Assembly (NCBI GenBank): GCA_964638815.1
Contig: CAZXBB010000103.1
Span: forward strand, 1 to 61,675
Source of the DNA: CAZXBB01 sp964638815
GTDB taxonomy: Bacteria > Planctomycetota > Phycisphaerae > Phycisphaerales > SM1A02
Direction of reading: 5' to 3'
DNA: 61,675 bases
Shown one piece after another: positions 47,409 to 55,762 of this stretch; within the stretch, counting starts at the first letter, position 1, and the number at the start of each line of letters is the position of its first letter. The notes under the pieces were generated by a model. It searched no databases, was not told the origin of the DNA, and worked only from the letters and a program-made list of their open reading frames with translations. The position numbers and the translations under genes are program-made.

Positions 47409-48698
47409 CTAGGCCATCACGATCTCGCGGACGAACTCCGCGAGCCGTTCGATCGTGCCCGTCCGATCCCCGATCACCGCGGCGAGCGTCGCGAGCACCA
47501 CGCCCACCAGCAGACCCGCCGCGACGACCACCTTGCCGACATCCTGCCCCTTGAGGCTGCCGAGCTCCTCGGGGGATCCCGAGAGGTACGCGGACGCAGC
47601 GAAGAACTCCTCGCCGATCAGCGTGTAGTCGCACGCGGCGACGAAGAACGGAAGCTGCGCGGGCTGGGCCGTGCCCGCGATCTGGATCGCGCCGATCGAG
47701 TTGCCCGTCTCGGCGAGGATCAGCGACTCGGCAAAGAACGCGCCGAGGTAGAAGCACGCGGCCGGCTTCTCGCGGACCATCATGCCCTGGAGATACGCGA
47801 CGTAGCCGAACTGCTCGTCGGTGACGTAATAGATGAGGTCTTCGTTGTACGCGTCGGGGCGGCCGGCCGCGAGGAACGCGGCATGCACGGTCTCGCGGGC
47901 CGCGGTCATCACGAGCGCGCGGCTCGTCGGGACCTCGATCTTCGCGTCGTACTCGGCGGCGGTCTTCGAGACGTGCGCGAGGACCGTGATACCCGCGATC
48001 GTCTGGATGTCGTTCATGTCCTGGATGCCGGGGATGAAGAGGCACGACCGGCCCATCTCCGTCGCCCGGCCCACCGCCTCGTCCACCGCCTCGAGGCCGG
48101 CGATCGTCCGCACCTTGATCGGCTTCCCGCGACGGGCGCGGTCGATCCAGAAGATGACGGCGCCGCACAGGATGACCGTGATGATGAGCACCCAGAAGCG
48201 CCCGGCGATCCAGTAGATCCCCGCCGCCTTCCGCGGCGTGCCGTCGAAGGCCTGCCGGGTCGCGGTCACCGGCCCGGCGGGACCGACCCAAGACGACTCC
48301 GAGGTCCCGGGGCCGACGGCCTGGATGCGGAACCAGTACTGCTCGCCGCGCTCGCACTTCTCCGCGACGAACGTCATGCTCCCCGCGTCGTAGTCCCAGA
48401 TGTCCGGCTCGGCGAGGCCGATTGGGAAGTAGGCCCCGCGCTCGTCGGTCGAGCGCGAGACGCGGTAGAAGCGCACGGGCTTGACGACGCCGGCCGTCTT
48501 CTCGTCGTCCGTGAGCTGGCGGTCGTCCGCGGAGAGGTCGAAGGTGAGATCGATCTTGTCGCCCTGGTCGAGCGGATGATCGCGGACCGCGAGGTTCGTG
48601 GGCGGCGCCTGACCGTGCGCCGCCGCGCCGATCCCTCCCGCCAGCGTCGCCGCCAGGAGGGTCAGAAGCAGACCTCGGAGGGATGATCGTTGCTTCAT
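47409..48698 (-). CDS. DUF6754-like membrane protein with FN3-like ectodomain, GlmL-like operon
   Basis: A 429-residue protein with a signal peptide (LRGLLLTLLAATLAGGIGAAAHG), an FN3-like domain ('TNLAVRDHPLDQGDKIDLTF' to 'GPAGPVTATRQ'), a helix near 166-186 (FWVLIITVILCGAVIFWI), then a 200-residue domain. That domain contains 'CLFIPGIQDMNDIQTIAGI', 'RALVMTAARETVHAAFLAAG' and 'SIGAIQIAGTAQPAQLPFFV', ended by a second helix. I believe the C-terminal part is DUF6754, from memory. Similar sequences are uncharacterised. AGGA precedes the ATG. The domain has a dense set of small residues and could be a receptor-like or gating module. Confidence 0.82.
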   Translation of the reverse strand: MKQRSSLRGLLLTLLAATLAGGIGAAAHGQAPPTNLAVRDHPLDQGDKIDLTFDLSADDRQLTDDEKTAGVVKPVRFYRVSRSTDERGAYFPIGLAEPDIWDYDAGSMTFVAEKCERGEQYWFRIQAVGPGTSESSWVGPAGPVTATRQAFDGTPRKAAGIYWIAGRFWVLIITVILCGAVIFWIDRARRGKPIKVRTIAGLEAVDEAVGRATEMGRSCLFIPGIQDMNDIQTIAGITVLAHVSKTAAEYDAKIEVPTSRALVMTAARETVHAAFLAAGRPDAYNEDLIYYVTDEQFGYVAYLQGMMVREKPAACFYLGAFFAESLILAETGNSIGAIQIAGTAQPAQLPFFVAACDYTLIGEEFFAASAYLSGSPEELGSLKGQDVGKVVVAAGLLVGVVLATLAAVIGDRTGTIERLAEFVREIVMA

Positions 48699-48725
48699 GA
48701 AGGTTCTTCCTGCAGACGAGGGCGG

Positions 48726-49853
48726 TCAGGCTTCGATCAGTTCGACGTTGGCCCGCGGAACGACAACACTCTCCCCGGAATCCAGCGCCACTTCAAGTAC
48801 GCGCGCCTTCGACCCCGACCCGAGCACCCGCGGCTCCGGCGGAAGCCCCGCGACCTCGCCGATGAGCCCGAACCAGGGGTCGCGGATGATCCGCACCAGG
48901 CAGCCGATGTCGAGAAGGCCGGTCGTGTGCGCCGGCTCGTCCTCGCGCTGCTCTTCGTCGCTCGTGAGCGGGATGACGATCTCGGGGCGCATCACGCCCG
49001 CCCGGATCTGGGTCGCCCCGTTGATCGCCGCCCTGTCGCCCTCGCGCGTCCGGAGCAGGTCGAACGTCCGAACGGCCATCGCGATGTCGCCGAACCCTTC
49101 GGTGACGATCAGCGTGAGTCCGATGCGCTCCGTGCCCGTGATCGCGACGCCGAGGTCGTAGCCGAGGATCTCCTTCAGGTCCTGGTCGTCGATGCCGCCG
49201 GAGACCACGCCCGCGGCGCCGATCTCGATCGCTCGCTTGATGGCCTCGTGGCTCACGCGGGCCCCGCCGATCACGATGCAACCCTTCATGTCGGGCTTGA
49301 TCAGGTCGGCGCTCAGCTCCTGCTCGTGGGTCACTGCGGCCATCCGGATCGGTCCGTGCGCCTCGCCGCCGATGCCGAAGATGCCCTGGATGAACGTGAC
49401 GTTGTTCTCGATGACGACGCCCTCCCCGGGGATCACCTCGATCACCGTGCCCGCCAGGTACGCCGCGACCTCGACCGGGATGGGCTCGCCCCGCAGGATG
49501 AGCTGGCCGGTCACCTTCGACACCGCCTCGAGCGTGCCCGCGTGCTTCGACTCGTAGCTGTTCTTGAACAGCCCGAAGATGCCCTTCGTCTGCGCGAGGG
49601 GCTCTCCCACCTCCACCCGCTCGCCCTCCCGCTTCAGCATGCACTCCGCGACGTCGCCGGGCGGCATCGACAGGATGTTGGAGAGATTGATGGGCGTGAT
49701 GTCGCCGGGCATGAAGGTCTGCGCGACGATCTGCTGCGCCTCCACGCGGTCGCCCTTCCCGACGAGCACGTCGCCCTTGATGGGCAGCACGCGGCGCGCG
49801 CGGTGGGTGATCCGGTTGGTGACCTTGAGTCCTGGGGTGTACGACTTGGCCAT
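48726..49853 (-). CDS. Barrel-sandwich plus KOW-like protein, GlmL-like operon
   Basis: A 375-residue soluble protein. The N-terminal half shows lipoyl/RnfC-type barrel-sandwich features ('VLVGKGDRVEAQQIVAQ', 'SYESKHAGTLEAVS', 'EVIPGEGVVIENNV'). There is no MKM biotin-attachment motif, so it is probably not biotinylated even though birA lies nearby. A middle alpha/beta part follows ('MKGCIVIGGARVSHEAIKRA'), and the last 60 residues look like an SH3/KOW domain ('VRIIRDPWFGLIGEVAGLP' to 'VVVPRANVELIE'). It is encoded directly after the GlmL-like gene. It may be the adaptor between the ATPase and the membrane proteins (inference). Confidence 0.8.
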   Translation of the reverse strand: MAKSYTPGLKVTNRITHRARRVLPIKGDVLVGKGDRVEAQQIVAQTFMPGDITPINLSNILSMPPGDVAECMLKREGERVEVGEPLAQTKGIFGLFKNSYESKHAGTLEAVSKVTGQLILRGEPIPVEVAAYLAGTVIEVIPGEGVVIENNVTFIQGIFGIGGEAHGPIRMAAVTHEQELSADLIKPDMKGCIVIGGARVSHEAIKRAIEIGAAGVVSGGIDDQDLKEILGYDLGVAITGTERIGLTLIVTEGFGDIAMAVRTFDLLRTREGDRAAINGATQIRAGVMRPEIVIPLTSDEEQREDEPAHTTGLLDIGCLVRIIRDPWFGLIGEVAGLPPEPRVLGSGSKARVLEVALDSGESVVVPRANVELIEA

Positions 49854-49898
49854 GATTGAAGAGTGGAGAGTGGAGTGGGGAGTGGGACGAACGGCGCG

Positions 49899-51722
49899 TC
49901 AGACGTGGGCGGGCGCGAGCTCGGGGTAGAGGTCGAGGGCGTCGACCCAGCGTTCGATCGTGCGTTTGCATTCGTCGCGCGACTCGGGGAGCACCAGCTC
50001 GCGGCCGCGGCCGTCGAGGATCAGCCCGACTGTGCCGCCCTTCACCGTGCGCGCGACGCGTTTGCCGGGGCCGTTGCCCATGTCGAGACCCTTCGCAGGC
50101 TCGACGGTGACGGTCGCCGTCTCGCCGACACCGAGCGGGAGGAGCCGGATCTCACCGGTCTCGATCTCGCCCGACTCGCTGAGCGTCTGGCCCTTCACCT
50201 CGTACGAGAAGCAGGTGCGTCCGGGCCTGCCGTGCCCCTTCGAAGCCACGCACGTCCCGAGATAGACCAGGCAGTCGCGCTCGAACACCTCGAGCGACGC
50301 CTGCGGGTGCACCTGCGCCAGCACGCCGAGGTGCGGCATCATGAAGATGCTGTCCTTCGCCAGGGTGGTGAAGCCCTCGGGCTGGAAGGCGTCGATGAGG
50401 AGCATCGCCGTCTGGTTCATGCGCGGCGCGTGCGAGAGCACGCCCCCGGAGGCGACGAGCAGGTCGAGCTTCATGTTGTCGACGATCGTCTGCCCCCCGG
50501 TCTCCTGACTGAACGTGTCGCCGACCGTGCGCTGCTGCTGCACGCCCTTGAGCGTGGTCGCGAACTCCTTGTGCTGCTGGTACGCGAGCCGCAGGGCCTC
50601 GCGGGCCACCGCCTGCTCGAAGATCAGCGCCTCCATCGACTGCGGGATCGTCGTTGGGCGGATCATCTTGTTCTTCACGCGGTTGCGCAGCTCACGCTCG
50701 TCCATGTCGAAGTGGACCCAGCGGAGCACGTTCGGCATCGTCGCCTCGGCGCACACGTTCGAGATCGAGTAGCTCATCCCGAGGTTCGCCGACACCGTGC
50801 GGTTGAAGACGCCGTTGAACACGCTGAAGACGTCCGTCGTCGCGCCGCCGATGTCCACGCCGACCGCGTTGATGCCCTGGCGCTCGGCGATCGTCTGGAG
50901 GATGTTGCCGACCGCGCCGGGCGTCGGCATGATCGGCGCGTCCGTCCACGACATGAGCTTGTCGTACCCCGGCGCGTGCGCCATGACATGCTCGAGGAAC
51001 ATGTCGTGAATGGCATCTCGCGCGGGGCCGAGATTCTCGCGTTCGAGGACCGGCCGCAGGTTCGGGCAGATCGTCAGGTCGATGCTTTCGTCGAAGACCT
51101 TCTCGATGAGCGGCGCAGCGTCCTTGTTGCCGGCGAAGATGAGCGGCAGCGTAAACTCGCCGCCGAAGCGGGGCTGCGGCTTCGCGGGGGCGATGAGCTC
51201 GGCGATCTCGACGACCTTCTTCGAGTCGCCGCCGTCGGTGCCGCCGGACACGAGGATCATGTCGGGGCGAAGCTGGCGGATGCGCTGGATCTGCTCGTGC
51301 GGGCGGCGCTTGTCGTTCGACGCGATCACGTCCATCACGATGGCCCCGGCGCCGAGCGCCGCGCGCTTCGCGCTCGCGGCGGTCATCTCGGCGATGACGC
51401 CGGCGACCATCATCTGGAGACCGCCCCCGGCGCTGGACGTCGAGATATAGAGATCACATCCCTCGCCCTCCGACGCGGGCCGGATGATGCGCCCGTTGTC
51501 GTCGATGAGCTTCCGGCCGGCGAGTTCGGCGACCTCGGTGACGGCATTCACGACGCCCATCGTGACGTCGGCGAACGGGGCCTCCACCGTCGTCGGCGCC
51601 TCGCCGCGGTGCGTCTGCCGGTACACGCCGTCGATCTTCTGGATGAGGATCGCCTTGGTCGTCGTCGATCCGCAGTCCGTGGCGAGGATGACGGTGGCCT
51701 TCTCGGGGTCAATCCTGGTCAT
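49899..51722 (-). CDS. GlmL/MutL-family ASKHA ATPase
   Basis: A 607-residue actin/Hsp70-fold protein. Phosphate-1 motif: ILATDCGSTTTKAILI (about 12-27). Phosphate-2: AVGVDIGGATTDVFS (286-300). Other conserved blocks: VSGGTDGGD (158-166) and 'VASGGVLSHAPRMNQTAML'. The best family match is GlmL/MutL, first noted between the two glutamate mutase subunit genes of Clostridium. No glutamate mutase or other B12 enzyme is encoded here. The ATG at 51722 has GAGGAGG just upstream; the ORF extension to a GTG at 51737 is less likely. The start overlaps the previous stop by 14 bp. I infer an ATP-driven reactivation, assembly or gating role for the operon's membrane complex. Confidence 0.87.
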   Translation of the reverse strand: MTRIDPEKATVILATDCGSTTTKAILIQKIDGVYRQTHRGEAPTTVEAPFADVTMGVVNAVTEVAELAGRKLIDDNGRIIRPASEGEGCDLYISTSSAGGGLQMMVAGVIAEMTAASAKRAALGAGAIVMDVIASNDKRRPHEQIQRIRQLRPDMILVSGGTDGGDSKKVVEIAELIAPAKPQPRFGGEFTLPLIFAGNKDAAPLIEKVFDESIDLTICPNLRPVLERENLGPARDAIHDMFLEHVMAHAPGYDKLMSWTDAPIMPTPGAVGNILQTIAERQGINAVGVDIGGATTDVFSVFNGVFNRTVSANLGMSYSISNVCAEATMPNVLRWVHFDMDERELRNRVKNKMIRPTTIPQSMEALIFEQAVAREALRLAYQQHKEFATTLKGVQQQRTVGDTFSQETGGQTIVDNMKLDLLVASGGVLSHAPRMNQTAMLLIDAFQPEGFTTLAKDSIFMMPHLGVLAQVHPQASLEVFERDCLVYLGTCVASKGHGRPGRTCFSYEVKGQTLSESGEIETGEIRLLPLGVGETATVTVEPAKGLDMGNGPGKRVARTVKGGTVGLILDGRGRELVLPESRDECKRTIERWVDALDLYPELAPAHV

Positions 51723-52152
51723 GGTCCTCCTCGGCACGTGGTCCCCGGTCCTCGACGCTGCGAGGGCCGGGTGCGTCGGCGCCCGCGGTCTTTCCTTGTT
51801 CCTTCGTCTTGCGCTCGCGGCGGTCGAACGCCGCCTCGAAGTGCTCGACCCGTGCGATGAAGTAATCGATCGAGCCGCGTCGTTCGAGGAACGCGGCGAA
51901 GTGCCGGTAGTTCTCGTGACTCTCCCGGCGCGCGATCGCCCACACGGCGGGCGAGAACACGTGCATCCCCTGGGCGACGAGGAAGTTCAGCGGGCGGGCG
52001 AGCTCCATCGCGACGAGGCCCGGCAGCGTCAGCCGGCGCCGCGCGATCTCGCGGCAGATCCGGTCCACGGGCGCCTGCTGCGCCGGCGTCGGCTCGGCGG
52101 GTCCGGGCGGATCGACCGCGAAGGCGTGCTTGAGCTTCTCTATCGCGCCCAA
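51709..52152 (-). CDS. Small soluble protein of the GlmL-like operon
   Basis: A 147-residue protein, probably cytoplasmic. No ATG or GTG lies near a plausible position; a TTG at 52152 has GGGAGA 6 to 8 bases upstream and overlaps the previous gene by 13 bp, which suits a coupled start. The core 'LTLPGLVAMELARPLNFLV' to 'FLERRGSIDYFIARVEHFE' looks like two or three amphipathic helices that could lie on the membrane. The charged tail overlaps the start of the GlmL-like gene. I do not recognise the family. Confidence 0.68.
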   Translation of the reverse strand: MGAIEKLKHAFAVDPPGPAEPTPAQQAPVDRICREIARRRLTLPGLVAMELARPLNFLVAQGMHVFSPAVWAIARRESHENYRHFAAFLERRGSIDYFIARVEHFEAAFDRRERKTKEQGKTAGADAPGPRSVEDRGPRAEEDHDQD

Positions 52153-52586
52153 GTCGGGTCTCCCTGCGGCGCGATATGGCGACGGATGTGCCGCATGACG
52201 GTCTCGCCCTGGTCGCCGAACAGCACGTGGACGCCGCGGTACGCGTCGAGCCACGAACGGCGGACGCGTGTGCCCAGATACGCTCCGTGGGCATCGCTCG
52301 CCACCCGTCGCAGGTCGGCCCAGCGGAAACGCTGCCGCCGGAGCGGATACTGCGCGGTGATCCCCTCGCCGTCGATCGTGAAGCGGCTGGGCAGGAAGAA
52401 CCGGTTGAGCGCGAGCGCCAGCACGCACACCGCCAGGATGCCCCACCCGACGCTCTGCATGAACAGGCTCGCCGCCGCCCCCAGCGCGAGGATCGTCCCC
52501 GCCGCGGCCACGGCCGGCCCGCGACGCTCGCGCGCGGGGTGGGCCTTCCAGGTGAACTCGGTTTGCTGGGGGGACGGGTCGGGCAC
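52140..52586 (-). CDS. Small membrane protein with PH-like domain, first gene of the GlmL-like operon
   Basis: A 148-residue protein. GTG at 52586 with AGGAG 11 bases upstream; the longer frame upstream is a shadow. Two hydrophobic helices lie at about 25-60 (GPAVAAAGTILALGAAASLF; VGWGILAVCVLALALNRFF). A bacterial PH-like domain follows, with 'FTIDGEGITAQYPLRRQRFRWADLRRV'. Such domains often mediate protein contacts at the membrane. The 104-bp gap back to birA probably contains the operon promoter; a c-rich stretch (gcccccc) is there but no clear -10/-35. Confidence 0.72.
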   Translation of the reverse strand: MPDPSPQQTEFTWKAHPARERRGPAVAAAGTILALGAAASLFMQSVGWGILAVCVLALALNRFFLPSRFTIDGEGITAQYPLRRQRFRWADLRRVASDAHGAYLGTRVRRSWLDAYRGVHVLFGDQGETVMRHIRRHIAPQGDPTWAR

Positions 52587-52690
52587 GACGTGACTGGCTC
52601 CTGCTGGGCCTAGGTTATAGCGGAATCCGCCCGGCGGGAGGCACCCCGCGGGCGCGCGGCCGACGACGCGGCCGCTGCGGCCCCCCCGCA

Positions 52691-53470
52691 TCAGGCCTCG
52701 CGGATGCAGGTCGCCGCGTCGAGGAAGACCTCCGTCGTGTCCGTAGCGACCGTGATCCCCGCGACCGGGTCGACCCGCACGACCCGCCCCTCGACGAGAC
52801 GCTCGCCGCATCGGAAGCGACCGTGGGCGCCGGTCAGCACGTCGCGGGCGGCGAACGCGTCCAGGAGGGCGGCGTCCGCCAGCGCGAGGGCGCGCGGCAC
52901 CTCGGTCAGGAGCGCTTCGAGCACTGCGATCCGCGGAACCTCGACGCCGACCTGGCGGAGGCTCACGGCCCGCCCGGCGAGCGGGCTCGGCCACGCGGTC
53001 TGCGTCACGTTGACGCCGATGCCGACCAGCGCGCAGTGGGCCGTCTGCTCGACGAGGATCCCCGCGACCTTGCGCCCGTCCACCACGACGTCGTTCGGCC
53101 ACTTGATGCCGACGCCGCCGGCGATTCCGTTCGCGTGCGATTCGATCGCCCGCGCGACGCCGACGGCGCTCGCGATCGCCAGCCGCTGCGGCGTCGCGCG
53201 GGCGACCACGAACGTCACCGCGACGCCCTCGTCGCCGGTGTCGGCCCAGACGCGTCCGTGACGACCGCGTCCTGCCGTCTGGCGCGCGGCGACGCAGACG
53301 TCACCCGCGATGGCCCCCGCGCGCCGCGCCGCGTCCTGCGTCGAGTCCGTCTCGGCCAGCACCACCACGTTCCGCACGCGGCCGCCTCCCGATTCCGCGA
53401 CGGCCGCGAGGCGTTCGGGCCAGCGATCGACGCGATCGGCGAGCCCGCCCGGCGCTTGCGGCGCCGTCAT
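52691..53470 (-). CDS. birA: Biotin-[acetyl-CoA-carboxylase] ligase
   Basis: A 259-residue ligase that activates biotin as biotinyl-AMP and attaches it to biotin-carrier lysines. Adenylate loop: QTAGRGRHGRVWAD with GRGRHG at 67-72. Biotin/ATP pocket: KWPNDVVVDGRKVAGIL (123-139). C-terminal SH3-like cap: 'VEGRVVRVDPVAGITVAT'. There is no N-terminal helix-turn-helix, so it is a monofunctional ligase and not a repressor. The ATG overlaps the nadC stop by 4 bp; the two are translationally coupled. Confidence 0.95.
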   Translation of the reverse strand: MTAPQAPGGLADRVDRWPERLAAVAESGGGRVRNVVVLAETDSTQDAARRAGAIAGDVCVAARQTAGRGRHGRVWADTGDEGVAVTFVVARATPQRLAIASAVGVARAIESHANGIAGGVGIKWPNDVVVDGRKVAGILVEQTAHCALVGIGVNVTQTAWPSPLAGRAVSLRQVGVEVPRIAVLEALLTEVPRALALADAALLDAFAARDVLTGAHGRFRCGERLVEGRVVRVDPVAGITVATDTTEVFLDAATCIREA

Positions 53471-54405
53471 CGAGCGCGCTCCGCGGCGCCCCTCGCGACC
53501 GGCGTCACGTCGAGCCCGACGTCGAGGCTGACCGTCGAGTGGGTGAGCGCCCCGACCGAGATGCGCTCGACGCCCGTCTCCGCGAGGGCACGCACCGTCG
53601 ATTCGTTGACTCCGCCCGAGGCCTCGAGACCGACGGACGGCGCGAGGTCGTCGCGCACGGCGACCGCCTCGCGCACCTCGGCGGGCGTCATGTTGTCGAG
53701 GAGCACGCAGTCGACGAGGCCCGTCTCGATCCCGAGCACCTCCCGGAGCTGGTCGAGCGTGTCCACCTCCACCTCGACGAAGCCGAGCGGCCCGGCCGCG
53801 CGGGCGTGGCGGATGGCGCGATCCAGCGTCGGCGCGAGCTCCCCCGGCGGGATGCCGGCGAGATGGTTGTCCTTGTACAGCGCGGCGTCGTAGAGACCCA
53901 GGCGGTGCAGGCTGCCGCCGCCGCACCGAACGGCGTACTTCTCGAGGTGACGCAGGCCAGGCGTCGTCTTGCGCGTCGCGCAGATCGTCGCCCCCGTGCC
54001 CCGGACGAGATCGACGTACCGACGCGTCGCCGTCGCGATGCCCGAGAGCCGGCCGACGAGGTTCAGCAGCGTGCGCTCGACGAGGAGGACGTCGTGCAGC
54101 GACGCGTGCACCGTGGCGATCGCCTCGTTCGGGGCGCACCGCTCTCCGTCCTCGACGATCGGGCGCACCTCGAGCGCAACGTCGAACGAGCGGGCGATCG
54201 CGTCCGCGGCCGCCAGCCCCGAGACCACGCCCGCCTCCCGCGCGACGATCTCCCCGTTCCCCGGGGCGGCCGGATCGATGATGCTCTCCGTCGTGACGTC
54301 GCCGCCGGCGCCAAGATCCTCGTCGCGCGCGATCGCGAGCAGCCGGTCGAGCGAGCCGAGGGCGGCGAGATTCCTGAAGAGATCGGGCAGCGCGAGATCG
54401 TCCAT
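53467..54405 (-). CDS. nadC: Nicotinate-nucleotide pyrophosphorylase (quinolinate phosphoribosyltransferase)
   Basis: A 312-residue enzyme that makes nicotinate mononucleotide from quinolinate and PRPP in de novo NAD synthesis. The defining block 'ATRKTTPGLRHLEKYAV' and 'CGGGSLHRLGLYDAALYKDNH' (about 143-181) carries the substrate-binding Arg/Lys/His residues. The C-terminal PRPP loop is 'GLEASGGVNESTVRALAETG'. No Shine-Dalgarno precedes the ATG; a TAGAAT -10-like box ends about 8 bases upstream, which fits a leaderless mRNA. It overlaps birA by 4 bp. Confidence 0.96.
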   Translation of the reverse strand: MDDLALPDLFRNLAALGSLDRLLAIARDEDLGAGGDVTTESIIDPAAPGNGEIVAREAGVVSGLAAADAIARSFDVALEVRPIVEDGERCAPNEAIATVHASLHDVLLVERTLLNLVGRLSGIATATRRYVDLVRGTGATICATRKTTPGLRHLEKYAVRCGGGSLHRLGLYDAALYKDNHLAGIPPGELAPTLDRAIRHARAAGPLGFVEVEVDTLDQLREVLGIETGLVDCVLLDNMTPAEVREAVAVRDDLAPSVGLEASGGVNESTVRALAETGVERISVGALTHSTVSLDVGLDVTPVARGAAERAR

Positions 54406-54429
54406 GGGGGCGTATTCTACCGTTCCGCC
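54406..54429. promoter_or_regulatory. 24-bp divergent gap, nadC / queuosine-precursor transporter
   Basis: The gap reads gggggcgtattctaccgttccgcc. tattct on the + strand and TAGAAT on the - strand are overlapping -10-like boxes. With only 24 bp and no Shine-Dalgarno on either side, leaderless start is the simplest reading. No -35 is evident. Confidence 0.4.
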
Positions 54430-55236
54430 ATGCTCCACCCCGTCGAAGCATCCGAGCTGCACGCCCGCCGCGAGCGGGTCTTCCTGGTCCTCGCGGGCCT
54501 CTTCGTGGGCACGCTCGCGATGCTGAACATCCTGGGCATCACGCGTTTCGTCAAACTGCTGGAGATCGAGCGCGACGGGGCGCCGTCGCTCGTCTTCGCG
54601 GTCGCGGTCGGCGTGCTTCCGTATCCGCTCACGTTCCTCTGCACGGATTTCATCAGCGAGCTGTACGGGCGCGCACGGGCGAACGCCGTCGTCGTGGTCG
54701 GGCTCGTGCTCAACGCGTGGGTGATGCTCATCCTGTGGATCGGGGGCTCGCTGCCGGGCTTCGAGGCGACCGACGCCGCCGGCGCGCTCGTGCCGGACGC
54801 CGCCGGCCGCCTCCCGCTCTTCTTCGAGCTGCGCAGGCTCGCGTTCGGCGCGGTTGCGGCATCGATGCTCGCCTACCTCGCCGCGCAGTTCACCGACGTC
54901 TACATGTTCCACTTCTGGAAGCGCCTCACGCGCGGGAAGCACCTCTGGCTTCGCAACAACGGGTCGACGATGGTCAGCCAGCTCATCGACACGGTCGCGG
55001 TCATCCTCATCACGTGGTGGGTCGGCGGCCTGGCGGGCGTGCTCGACGCGGACGCGCCCCTCGCCCGGCAGCTCCTGCTGCTGATCGCCACCGGGTACGC
55101 GTTCAAGTTCGCCTGCGCGGCGCTCGACACGATCCCGTTCTACGTCGGCGTCCGCGTCCTGAGCGCGTATCTCCAGATCGATCCGCACCAGGAGCACCGC
55201 GCGGACGCCGAGGCCATCGCAGGAGGACAACCGTGA
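54430..55236 (+). CDS. yhhQ: Queuosine-precursor transporter (YhhQ family)
   Basis: A 268-residue membrane protein with about six helices. The YhhQ/QPTR pattern is visible in 'LAMLNILGITRFVKLLEI', 'LPYPLTFLCTDFISELYGRARA', 'FTDVYMFHFWKRLTRGKHLWLRNN' and 'STMVSQLIDTVAVILITWW'. It imports 7-cyano- or 7-aminomethyl-7-deazaguanine for queuosine in tRNA. The start is ATG at 54430; the long frame upstream is a shadow of nadC. The stop overlaps the GTG start of the HIT gene (GTGA). Confidence 0.92.
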   Translation: MLHPVEASELHARRERVFLVLAGLFVGTLAMLNILGITRFVKLLEIERDGAPSLVFAVAVGVLPYPLTFLCTDFISELYGRARANAVVVVGLVLNAWVMLILWIGGSLPGFEATDAAGALVPDAAGRLPLFFELRRLAFGAVAASMLAYLAAQFTDVYMFHFWKRLTRGKHLWLRNNGSTMVSQLIDTVAVILITWWVGGLAGVLDADAPLARQLLLLIATGYAFKFACAALDTIPFYVGVRVLSAYLQIDPHQEHRADAEAIAGGQP

Positions 55237-55709
55237 CGACCACCATCTTCGGCCGGATCCTTGACGGCGAGATCCCGTGCCATCGCGTCTACGAGGACGA
55301 TCACGTACTCGCCTTCCTCGACATCGGCCCTCTGAGCCGCGGTCACACGCTGGTCATTCCCAAGCAGCGTGTCGCGGGCGTGCACGAGCTCGACGCGGCG
55401 CACGCGGCCGCGCTCGGACGCGCGCTGCCGTTGCTGTGCCGCGCCGTCATGCGAGCCACGGGCGCGTCCGACTACAACGTCCTGTGCAACACGGGCGCCG
55501 CCGCGGGCCAGGAAGTGGCGCACGTCCACTTCCACATCATCCCGAAGACGGACGAAGGCGGCCTGCGGAAGGAATGGCGTGCCGGGTCGCTCGCGGATGA
55601 TGATGCCGAGGCGCTCGTCGAGCGCATGGCGGCGGCGCTGGCCCGCATTGTGCATGGACCGGTCGTCCAAGCGGGCGATCCGCTCGCGTGGGCTTTCACG
55701 TTCACGTGA
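55233..55709 (+). CDS. HIT-family nucleotide hydrolase (HinT-like)
   Basis: A 158-residue protein. The histidine triad HVHFH lies at 97-101, followed by IIPKTDE; earlier blocks 'IFGRILDGEIPCHRVYEDD' and 'GHTLVIPKQRV' are typical of HinT-type purine nucleoside phosphoramidases. GTG start at 55233 with AGGAGG upstream, overlapping the transporter stop. It hydrolyses AMP-lysine-type adducts or similar. Cytoplasmic. Confidence 0.93.
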   Translation: MTTTIFGRILDGEIPCHRVYEDDHVLAFLDIGPLSRGHTLVIPKQRVAGVHELDAAHAAALGRALPLLCRAVMRATGASDYNVLCNTGAAAGQEVAHVHFHIIPKTDEGGLRKEWRAGSLADDDAEALVERMAAALARIVHGPVVQAGDPLAWAFTFT

Positions 55710-55762
55710 ACGAGGATTCGCAGTCGGAGTCGAACGCCCGGAAGGCGGACTCGAGCCGGGAT

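Noticed and set aside
48726..49853. Biotin carboxyl carrier protein
   Set aside because: No MKM motif and a different C-terminal domain, despite the nearby birA gene.
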